From Acuticoccus yangtzensis (GTDB lineage Bacteria; Pseudomonadota; Alphaproteobacteria; Rhizobiales; Amorphaceae), in assembly GCF_001927245.1 (NCBI RefSeq), contig NZ_MJUX01000010.1, positions 62,001-126,000 on the forward strand: a stretch of DNA of 64,000 bases. The letters run 5' to 3'. This document shows, piece after piece, positions 29,306 through 36,600 of this stretch (position 1 is the stretch's first letter; each line of letters starts with the position of its first letter). Both the position numbers and the translations under genes were made by a program. The notes beneath the pieces were generated by a model, which did no database searches, had not been told where the DNA came from, and saw nothing but the letters and a program-made list of their open reading frames with translations.

Positions 29306-30015
29306 GGCAGAGGCTTGGGGTTCTCGCGTCGCAATTACAATATTTTGCGTGGGGGTGGCTTTGTCCAGTGCGAATTCGGCCGCACAACCAACTTGATACA
29401 AAGCAATATCACTTAGACACAAACGCACAAAAACTCAAACAAATTCGCCTTATTCTTGATTCGAAACGAGCCCAGAATGGTCATAAGTTAACCCATTGAT
29501 CGGACTTGAACCACCCCAGGGGATATGTTCATACGTCTCAGGTTGTGGGCACTTTCTCCTATAAGGACAACCTGAGGCGGTCCAGATCGCCAGCTATGGC
29601 GCCCGCGCAAGGCTGATGCCCGCAACCTTGGCGCGTTTGTGGCCCTTTGTTGGCCCCGCCCCGGTGGCCCCCTCACAGGCCGGTCGCTACACTCCGTTTC
29701 GCTCGGTCGCCGCCCGCCTTGGCCAAGGCGAAGCCCGGACCTTTCGAAGGCGAAAGGCGAAGTTTTGGTCTTTCGAGGCGGCGCCGAGACCTTTCGAGGC
29801 GCCGGATCCGGACACGGGGCGGGCGACGGCCCCGATGCGGGCATCCGCTTCAGGACGTGCTCCGGCACGGCGGGCGCGAGTCGGCCGTGATCAGGCCGTT
29901 CCACTGGGGACCCCTATCGATCGAAACCCCGTTCGATCGGCCGTCGCACCGCCCCTCCCCCACCCGGTCGGCCGACATGCTCCACAGGTGCCGCCCGGCC
30001 CATACGAGGACACTT
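29306..30015. promoter_or_regulatory. Divergent promoter region between the kinase and the PaaK-like gene
   Basis: This 710-bp gap is relatively AT-rich from 29300 to 29480 and then GC-rich with short repeats of CGAAGGCGAAAGG and CTTTCGAGGCG around 29730-29810. It carries a 10-bp inverted repeat at 29537-29576 (CTCAGGTTGT and ACAACCTGAG, 20-base spacer). I could not identify sigma-factor boxes with confidence and saw no gene. Confidence 0.45.
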
Positions 30016-31404
30016 ATGACGAACGACACCCCTCCACGCACCCCCGCCACCCCGGTGACGGCGCGCGGAGCCCGGCCCGCGGACAGCCCTTATTGGGACC
30101 CCGCCCTCGAAACCCAGAGCCGCGAGGACTGGGCGGCGATGAAGCTGGAGCTGTTGAAGGAGAGCCTGGCCCACGCCTATGCCAACGCGCCTTATTATCG
30201 GCGAAGCTTCGACGAAGCCGGGGTTCATCCGGACGACGTCACAAGCCTGACCGACCTCGCCCGCTTCCCGACCATCGACAAGAGCGTTCTGCGCGAGCGT
30301 CAGACCGCCGCCCCGCTGCTGGGCGACCTCGCCGCCGTCCCCGAGGAGGAGGTCGTCTACGTCTCCGCCTCGTCGGGGTCGACGGGGGTGCCGACCGTCT
30401 CCCCCTTCACCGCCGAGGATTTCGAGGCGTGGATGGACTACGAGGCGCGCCAGTTCTGGTCATCGGGGCTGAGGCCCAGCGACCGCTACGCCCACTCGCT
30501 GAACTTCTCCCTGTTCATCGGCGGGCCGTGCGTCCTGGGGGCGCAGAAGATCGGCGCCCTGTCGATCCATGCCGGCACGGTGCCGTCCGAGCGTCTCCTC
30601 TCGATCCTCGAGACCTTCCAGGCGACGGCGATGTGGACCACGCCGTCCTACGCCTGGTATCTCGGCGAGACGGCGCTGGCGAAGGGCATCGACCCCAAGA
30701 CCGACCTCGCCATCAAGAAGATCTTCGTCGCCGGTGAGCCGGGCGGCTCGATCCCCGAGACGCGGGCGCGCATCGAGGCGCTGTGGGGCGCCGATGTGTA
30801 CGACTATTACGGCCTCTCCGACATCTTCGGCGCGTGTGCGGGGATGTGCGAGGAGAAGGACGGGCTGCACTGGGCCGAGGACCACATCCACGTCGAGGTG
30901 ATCGACCCGGAGACGGGCGAGCCGGTGGCGCCGGGCGGCCGCGGCGAGATGGTGCTGACCACCTTGAAGAAGCGCGCCCGGCCGCTGGTGCGCTTTCGCA
31001 CAGGCGACATCGTGTCGTTCAACGAGGACACCTGCGGCTGCGGGCGCACCTCGATGCGGCTGATGGGCGTGCACGGCCGGCTCGACGACATGCTGGTGAT
31101 CCGCGGGGTCAACATCTTCCCGTCGGACGTGGAGGCGATCGTGCGCCAGGACCACGATTTCACCGGTGAATATCGCCTGATCGTGACACGGGAGAACCAC
31201 CTCGACACGCTCACCGTGGAGGCCGAGAAGATCCACGGTTTCAACGGCACCGACGACGAGCTGGCGGCGCGGCTGAAGAGCGGGATCAAGACCAAGACGG
31301 GCGTCGGCGCGGCGGTAACGATCCTTCCCGCCGAGACGCTGCCGCGCGAGACGCACAAGGCGAAGCGCGTCGACGACCGCCGCGGCCAGGTTTGGACCGC
31401 CTGA
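30016..31404 (+). CDS. Phenylacetate-CoA ligase family (PaaK-like) AMP-dependent ligase
   Basis: A 462-residue adenylate-forming enzyme of PaaK length. It has the ATP-binding loop VYVSASSGSTGVPT, the AGEPGGSIPETRARIE segment, YGLSDIFGACAGMCEEKDGL, the Asp motif RFRTGDIVSFNEDTCGCGRT with its paired Cys, and the C-terminal VIRGVNIFPSDVEAI region. Family members couple an aryl or alkyl acid to CoA with ATP. No paaA-E or ring-cleavage genes are nearby, so phenylacetate itself is not established. CGAGGA precedes the ATG. It converges on an Rrf2-type regulator gene that may control it. Confidence 0.87.
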   Translation: MTNDTPPRTPATPVTARGARPADSPYWDPALETQSREDWAAMKLELLKESLAHAYANAPYYRRSFDEAGVHPDDVTSLTDLARFPTIDKSVLRERQTAAPLLGDLAAVPEEEVVYVSASSGSTGVPTVSPFTAEDFEAWMDYEARQFWSSGLRPSDRYAHSLNFSLFIGGPCVLGAQKIGALSIHAGTVPSERLLSILETFQATAMWTTPSYAWYLGETALAKGIDPKTDLAIKKIFVAGEPGGSIPETRARIEALWGADVYDYYGLSDIFGACAGMCEEKDGLHWAEDHIHVEVIDPETGEPVAPGGRGEMVLTTLKKRARPLVRFRTGDIVSFNEDTCGCGRTSMRLMGVHGRLDDMLVIRGVNIFPSDVEAIVRQDHDFTGEYRLIVTRENHLDTLTVEAEKIHGFNGTDDELAARLKSGIKTKTGVGAAVTILPAETLPRETHKAKRVDDRRGQVWTA

Positions 31405-31615
31405 GTCCGCACCGCCCCCAGTCTGGACGCCCCCCAGTCTGGACGGCCCCCAGTCTGGACGGCCCGACTCTGACCGCCTGGGCCCGCCCCCTCCGAGTGC
31501 GGCCCGGCTGTGTCCGGGCCCATCCCCGAGTGCGGCTCAGCCGAGTGAGGCCAACCCGAGTGCGGCCCGTCCGATGACGGGCGCTGCCGCGGCGTGAAGG
31601 CGGACGGCCCGGCTT

Positions 31616-32197
31616 TCAGCGGATGGCCGGGCCGCTCGTACCGGAGCCGTTTGCCTCAGGGCCGTTCGCACTCGGGGCGTTCGCACCTGGGCCTTTCGCA
31701 CCCGGGCCATTCGCGCCTGGGCCATTCGTGGCGGAACCGTTGTCGGCGGAGCCCGCCGCGCCTGGGCCGGGGCCGCCGGCGAGGTCGATGAGGGTGATGG
31801 TGTCGTAGGTGTCGAGCACGGCGCGGATGCCGGCGCCGAGCGCGCTGTCGAGGCGGCGGTCGGCGTGGCGCAGGGTGCCCTCCTCGCGCATCATGTCGGT
31901 GCGCATCATGGTGGCGGGCTGGCACTCGCGAAAGCGCGGCTCGAACAGGCGGATGACGGAGCCGACGGTGATCGCGCCGGGCGCCCGGGCGAGGCGAATG
32001 CCGCCTCCGCGCCCGCGGGTGGAGGCGATGATTCCCTCCTTCGTGGCGATCTTCAGCAGCTTGTAGATCGTATAGTCGGTGAGGCCGGTTTCAGCCGCGA
32101 TGGCGCTGACCTGCACAAGATCAGGATGGCGTTCCGCACAATATGTGAGGACTTGCAGCGCGTAGCGCGTCTGATCGGTGAACCGCATAAACGGCAT
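31616..32197 (-). CDS. Rrf2-family transcriptional regulator with low-complexity tail
   Basis: A 193-residue protein. Residues 1-135 are an Rrf2 winged helix-turn-helix regulator (MRFTDQTRYALQVLTYCAER, YTIYKLLKIATKEGIIAS, RGRGGGIRLAR). NsrR and IscR carry three cysteines for an Fe-S cluster; in the matching region here only one is seen (FRECQPATM), so cluster binding is doubtful. The last 55 residues are Gly/Pro/Asn/Ala repeats (ANGPGAKGPGANAPSANG) encoded by a minisatellite. The start could be this ATG or the one three codons later. Confidence 0.82.
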   Translation of the reverse strand: MPFMRFTDQTRYALQVLTYCAERHPDLVQVSAIAAETGLTDYTIYKLLKIATKEGIIASTRGRGGGIRLARAPGAITVGSVIRLFEPRFRECQPATMMRTDMMREEGTLRHADRRLDSALGAGIRAVLDTYDTITLIDLAGGPGPGAAGSADNGSATNGPGANGPGAKGPGANAPSANGPEANGSGTSGPAIR

Positions 32198-32609
32198 CTA
32201 ACCTTAGAATTTGTCCAAATCAATATGAACGAGCGGTGCCGGACGGGGCGGAACCGCGAAGGGCACGGCGCGTGTGGCCGCGAAGGGCCACCGAGGAGGC
32301 GTGCGGCCGCGAAGGGCCACCGGGAAGGCGTGCGGCCGCGAAGGGCATCGCGGAGGACGGCCGGAACCGGGCGGTGCGGCGCCGGCCGGGATGTCCACCA
32401 TGATCTCCGCCGGGACGTCCGCCATGATCTCCGCCGGGATGTCCGGCCGGGGACGTGCATCGGCGGCAGCGAGCCGGTATGTGCGCGGGTGCGGCCGATG
32501 GCTGTCGGCGCGTGGATGGGCCGCCGCCGGGCGGCGCGAGCGACGGACGAGAACGGGCAGACCGCCGCGTTCTGCGCGACGACGGCCGGCGAGGACGATG
32601 GAGGGGACG
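32198..32609. repeat. Minisatellites before the exbB-like gene
   Basis: This gap contains about two and a half copies of a 29-bp unit with core CGCGAAGGGCCACCG (about 32270-32350) and two and a half copies of a 24-bp unit with core ATGATCTCCGCCGGGA (about 32390-32450). No gene is supported. The promoter of the ExbB/ExbD operon must lie here or within the repeats. Confidence 0.65.
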
Positions 32610-33917
32610 ATGGACGCGATCTTCGGCAGTCTCGGTGCGGCGGCGCAGAGCGCCTTCGCCTTCCTCGTCCTCGGCGGACCGGTGGTGGCGCTGCTCTTGC
32701 TGCTGGCGGCGGCGGCGGCCTGCGTCGCCGGGGCCAAGGCGCTGCAATTTTCCAGGGCCGGGATCGGTCGGCACGAGAGGGCGCGCCAGGCGCTCACCCT
32801 TTATGGACGAGGTGAGACGGGCGAGGCGCTGCGGCGGGCCGCGGCGGGGCACAGCCTCAGCGCGGCGGTGGTGCGCTTTGCCATCGAGGCGGCGCAGAAG
32901 GAGCCGCCGGCCGCCGCGCGCGACGGGGCGGAGACCTATGCCGTGACGCGTCTCCACGGAATGCGGCGCCACACCGGGGTGCTCGACATCATCGCCCAGA
33001 TCTCGCCGCTTCTGGGCCTGTTCGGCACGGTGCTGGGGATGATCGAGGCGTTCAAGGCGCTGGAGGGTGCGGGGGCGGCGGTCGATCCGTCGGTGCTGGC
33101 GGGCGGCATCTGGGTGGCGCTCTTGACGACGGCGGTGGGGCTCGGCGTGGCGATGCCGGCCTCCGTGCTGGCCTCCTGGTTCGAGGGGCGGTTGGAGGAC
33201 GAGGAGGTGGCGCTGGGGGCGCTGATCGCCGAGGTGTTCAACGGCATCGTGACCGGCGAGGAGGCCGAGGCCGAGGCGCTTCCGCCGCGCGGACGCAAGA
33301 GGCCGGCGGAACACGGGCCGCAGGCCGCGGTGGAACGTGGCGCGCAGGCCGCGGCGGAACAGGGGGCGCAGGCCGCGGTGGAACGCGGGGCGCAGGCCGC
33401 CCTTGGGGCCCGACCGGTGCAGCAGTCCGATCAGCGGACGGGTCAGCGGGCGGGCCCGCGGGCGGGGGCGGGTCAGCGGACGGGTCATGGCCCCCTCCGC
33501 GCGCAGGAGCCGGGCGAGGATCATCAGCGCCCCCCGCGCCACGGCGACGATTCACGTGGCGATCCGCGCCCCGATGGGCCTAGGCGCGTTACGCGCCAGG
33601 GCGAGCATATGCCCCTGCCGCGCCAGGGCGAACATCAGCGCGCCCCGCGGCAGGGCGATGAGGTGAGCGCCCAACCTGATGGCGAAGAGGTCCGGGACAC
33701 CGGGCACCGGAGCCAGGATGTGCGCCCCTCGCGCCAGAGCAGGGATGTGCGCCTGCCGCGTCGCAACGGGGGTGCCCTGGAGGCGGGAGCCGATAGGCAT
33801 GAGGCCGGGGCCGATGCGCATGCGTCCGGGGCCGATGGGCATCAGGCCGGCGCCGATCAGGACGGGCCGGGGCCGCACCGTGACACGCCCGGCCGCCTCA
33901 CCACGGCGCCGCGATGA
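32610..33917 (+). CDS. MotA/TolQ/ExbB proton channel protein with long repeat tail
   Basis: A 435-residue protein. The first 215 residues are an ExbB/TolQ-type inner-membrane subunit: an N-terminal helix (FLVLGGPVVALLLLLAAAAA), then RLHGMRRHTGVLDIIAQISP and LLGLFGTVLGMIEAF, and a third helix (GGIWVALLTTAVGLGVAMPA). With two ExbD partners it should form a proton-driven motor energising an outer-membrane or peptidoglycan process. Residues 225-435 are low-complexity, charged repeats (AERGAQAA, RQGEH, EAGADRH) unlike the family. The stop overlaps the next start (ATGA), which argues that the tail is really translated. GGAGGGG lies just before the ATG. Confidence 0.85.
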   Translation: MDAIFGSLGAAAQSAFAFLVLGGPVVALLLLLAAAAACVAGAKALQFSRAGIGRHERARQALTLYGRGETGEALRRAAAGHSLSAAVVRFAIEAAQKEPPAAARDGAETYAVTRLHGMRRHTGVLDIIAQISPLLGLFGTVLGMIEAFKALEGAGAAVDPSVLAGGIWVALLTTAVGLGVAMPASVLASWFEGRLEDEEVALGALIAEVFNGIVTGEEAEAEALPPRGRKRPAEHGPQAAVERGAQAAAEQGAQAAVERGAQAALGARPVQQSDQRTGQRAGPRAGAGQRTGHGPLRAQEPGEDHQRPPRHGDDSRGDPRPDGPRRVTRQGEHMPLPRQGEHQRAPRQGDEVSAQPDGEEVRDTGHRSQDVRPSRQSRDVRLPRRNGGALEAGADRHEAGADAHASGADGHQAGADQDGPGPHRDTPGRLTTAPR

Positions 33918-34861
33918 AACGCCTGCCGCCGCGGCGGCGCCGCCGCCTGCCGCTGACGCCGCTGATCGACGTCATCTTCCTGCTCCTCCTCTTCTTCATG
34001 CTGTCGTCGAGCTTCCTGCGCTTTGCCGAGGTGGAGGTGGCCTCGGCGGGGGCTGCGGCGGGCGGTGCGGCGAGCGGCCCGGCGGCGCTCCTCAGTCTGT
34101 CGGGCGACGGGGGCCTGACCCTCGACGGTGCCCCGGTCCCGCGCGAGACGCTGGCCGACGCGCTGCAGCGGCTGCAGGACGAGGGGACGGCGCGGCTGGT
34201 TCTGACGGCGGGGCCCGGCAGCGCGGTGCAGGACCTCGTCGACCTCCTCGCCCTGTTGGAGAGGGGACCTTTGCCGGTGGTGCTGGCGGGCGGCGGCACA
34301 GCGCCCGCCGCCGATACGCCCGGCACAAACGCGGCCACGCACGGCACAGGTGCGAGCACGCCCGGCGCAGGTGCGAGCACGCCCGGCGCAGGTGCGAGCA
34401 CGCCCGGCGCAGGCGCGGGCACGTCCGGCGCAGGTGCGGGTACCCTCGGCGTGGGTGCGGGTACCCCCGGCGCGGGTGCGGGTGCGCCCGGAGCGGGTGG
34501 GGGCACGTCCGGCGCGGGTGCGAGCACGCCCGGCGCAGGCGCGGGCACGTCCGGCGCAGGTGCGGGTACCCTCGGCGTGGGTGCGGGTACCCCCGGCGCG
34601 GGTGCGGGTGCGCCCGGAGCGGGTGGGGGCACGTCCGGCGCGGGTGCGGGCACGGCCGGCCAGGGTGCGGGAGCTCCTGGTACGAATACGGGGATCGCCG
34701 GGCGTGGCGCGTCGGGGGCTGGGGCGTCCGCTGCGGGTGAGCCGGGCGAAGGCGCGCCCGGCGCAGCTCGGTCCGGTGCGGCGGGAGCGTCTTCTGCAGG
34801 CCCCTCTTCTGCGGGGCCGTCCGGAGCGCAGAGCGCTGCGCCCGGAGGGGCACGTCCATGA
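33914..34861 (+). CDS. ExbD/TolR-type protein with repeat tail
   Basis: A 315-residue protein. It begins with the single-helix ExbD/TolR signature: a basic N terminus, PLTPLIDVIFLLLLFFMLSS with the proton-relay Asp, then a periplasmic domain to about residue 130. The remaining 180 residues are Gly/Ala/Thr/Pro repeats of 6-7 residues (GAGTPGA type). Part of the tail is a 126-bp tandem duplication (about 34411-34536 and 34537-34662). Start and stop both overlap the neighbours by four bases. The tail has no counterpart in the family and may be extended, flexible sequence in the periplasm. Confidence 0.85.
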   Translation: MKRLPPRRRRRLPLTPLIDVIFLLLLFFMLSSSFLRFAEVEVASAGAAAGGAASGPAALLSLSGDGGLTLDGAPVPRETLADALQRLQDEGTARLVLTAGPGSAVQDLVDLLALLERGPLPVVLAGGGTAPAADTPGTNAATHGTGASTPGAGASTPGAGASTPGAGAGTSGAGAGTLGVGAGTPGAGAGAPGAGGGTSGAGASTPGAGAGTSGAGAGTLGVGAGTPGAGAGAPGAGGGTSGAGAGTAGQGAGAPGTNTGIAGRGASGAGASAAGEPGEGAPGAARSGAAGASSAGPSSAGPSGAQSAAPGGARP

Positions 34862-35337
34862 GGCGGCTGGGCGAACCGCGCCGCCGCAGGGCCGAGCACG
34901 AGAGCACCATCCCTCTCATCAACGTCGTGTTTCTGCTTCTCGTCTTCTTCCTGGTGGCGGGGACGCTGTCGGCGCCGCGCGACCCTTCGGTGGAGCTGGC
35001 GAGGGCGGCCGCCTTCGACCCGGCGGCGCTCGATCCGCGGGCCGTCTATGTCGACGCGGCGGGGGCGCTGCGTGTTGCGGGGCGGGTGGTGGACGCGTCC
35101 GCCGCCGTTGCCGCCGTGAGGGCTGCCGCTGCGGCTGCGGGCGGGACGGGTGCGGCCGCTGGTGGTGACGGCACGGAGGTGGCGGCGCAGGGGGATGGCG
35201 CAGCTGCTCTCATCGTGGTGCCCGACCGTACGCTGGAAGCGCCTCTTCTTCTCACCCGCCTCGCCGAGCTGCGCGCGGCCGCCGGCGACCTCGCGATCCG
35301 CATCCTGACCGAGCGGCCCGTCGGGAGCGGCGGCTAA
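34858..35337 (+). CDS. Second ExbD/TolR-type protein
   Basis: A 159-residue protein with the ExbD pattern: a basic N terminus, STIPLINVVFLLLVFFLVAG, and a periplasmic domain ending ARLAELRAAAGDLAIRILTE-like sequence. The membrane helix has Asn (INVVF) where the canonical ExbD proton-carrying Asp is found (IDVIF in the upstream paralogue), so this copy may not conduct protons itself. Pairs of ExbD proteins behind one ExbB are known in other bacteria. The ATG overlaps the stop of the first exbD-like gene. No tonB or tolB follows. Confidence 0.85.
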   Translation: MRRLGEPRRRRAEHESTIPLINVVFLLLVFFLVAGTLSAPRDPSVELARAAAFDPAALDPRAVYVDAAGALRVAGRVVDASAAVAAVRAAAAAAGGTGAAAGGDGTEVAAQGDGAAALIVVPDRTLEAPLLLTRLAELRAAAGDLAIRILTERPVGSGG

Positions 35338-35359
35338 GGCCCCTACGAACGGCCGGGCG

Positions 35360-35775
35360 CCGCCGGGAGCGGATGCCACCGGGAGCGGATGCCACCGGGA
35401 CCGAACGCCGCCGAGGCCGGACGCCGCCAAGGCCGGACGCCACCGGAGCCGGACGCCACCGGGACCGGGCGCCACCGGGACCGGGCGTCACCGGGACCGG
35501 ACGCCGCCGAGGCCGGACGCTGCCGGGGCCGGACGCCACCGGGATCGAGCGTCGCCGGGATCGGGCGTCGCCGAGGCCAAACGCCGCCGGGTCGGACGCC
35601 ACCGGGGCCGGGCGCCACCGAGGCGGCCGGGACCAGACGCCGCCGGGGTCGGACGCCACCGGGACCGAACGCCACCGAGGCCGGACGCTGCCGGGGCCGG
35701 GCGCCGCCGGGGTGGAGACCGCCAGGGCCGGGCACCACCGGGGCCGGGTACCGCCGGGGTGGGCGGAACGCCGCC
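35360..35775. repeat. 18-bp GC-rich minisatellite array
   Basis: About 22 degenerate copies of an 18-bp unit (CGGACGCCACCGGGACCG and variants) follow the last exbD-like gene directly. Frames are open on both strands but start signals are absent, so it is treated as non-coding. It fills most of the gap to the WGR gene. Confidence 0.82.
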
Positions 35776-36014
35776 TTGCGCCCATGTGCCCCCTCCACCG
35801 GTGGGTGCCGCGTGGGCGGGGCCGTGATGCGAACCGTCCCCTCCATTGCCGGTGGATGACGTGTACGGGCGCCTCAACCTTTCCCGCCCCAGCCCTTATT
35901 CTCCTCAGCCCGGAGCATCGGGATCCAAGGCCCGGCCGCGCCCCGGATGCCTTGGATGCGACAGCGCTGTGCGTTTCGAACGGAGTGCCCTTGTCCCTGC
36001 AGCTCGACCCCCTC

Positions 36015-36260
36015 ATGCAGCTCGACCTCTTCCCCACCGACATGAGGCTGCGCTGCATCGACCCGGCACGCGGCATGTGGCGCTTCTATTCCCTGTCGAT
36101 CCAGCCGACCTTGTTCGGGGAATGGACGCTGGTGCGCGAGGCGGGGCGGCTCGGCCATGCCGGCCGTGTGCAGACCGAACGCTACTCCTCCGCGGGGCAG
36201 GCGATCGACGCGCTCTACGCCGCGGCGCAAGACAAGCGCCGCCGCGGCTACAGGGGCTGA
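36015..36260 (+). CDS. WGR-domain protein
   Basis: A small protein of about 81 residues starting MQLDLFPTDMRLRCIDPARG and continuing MWRFYSLSIQPTLFGEWTLV, then GRVQTERYSSAGQAIDALYA. This is the WGR fold, found alone in many alphaproteobacteria and in DNA-associated proteins. The usual Trp-Gly-Arg triplet appears as REAGRLG. GTG (35985) and TTG (35991) starts upstream in frame are alternatives; the TTG has GGAG five bases before it. The role is unknown, possibly nucleic-acid binding. Confidence 0.78.
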   Translation: MQLDLFPTDMRLRCIDPARGMWRFYSLSIQPTLFGEWTLVREAGRLGHAGRVQTERYSSAGQAIDALYAAAQDKRRRGYRG

Positions 36261-36304
36261 ACAAGAGGGCTTCAGCCGCACCCACGAGGCTCCATATCGC
36301 CGCC

Positions 36305-36600
36305 ACTGTGCAGCGCCGACGCCAGCCGCCTCGATGGGCGGCGCCGACGCCAGCCGCGCCGGTGCGCGACGCCCACGCCAACCGCGCCGATGGGAGCGCC
36401 CACGTCAGCCACGTCGGTGTGCGGCGCCCACGCCAATCGCGCCGATGGGGGCGCTCACGTCAGCCACACCGATGTGCGGTGCCGACGCCAACCATGCCGG
36501 TGTGCGGTGCCGACGCCAGACGCAGCGATGGCGGCGCCGACGCCAGCCGTGCCGGTGCGCAGTGCCAGCGCCGACCGTGCCGGGGGCCGGCGTCAGCCGC
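36305..36600. repeat. 27-bp minisatellite running into the bphP stop codon
   Basis: Around eleven degenerate copies of a 27-bp unit (core CGACGCCAGCCGCGCCGGTG) fill the gap between the convergent WGR and bacteriophytochrome genes. The last copy includes the stop codon and final codons of the phytochrome gene (36593-36600), so the array has reached the end of that coding sequence. Confidence 0.82.

Noticed and set aside
31616-32197. Naming the Rrf2 regulator NsrR or IscR.
   Set aside because: The cysteine pattern that defines those regulators is not present, and no isc or nitric-oxide detoxification gene is adjacent.
35373-36260. A 295-residue repeat-containing WGR protein translated through the 18-bp minisatellite.
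   Set aside because: The frame is open only because the repeat unit is a multiple of three. No ribosome binding site precedes it, and the WGR domain is complete from 36015.
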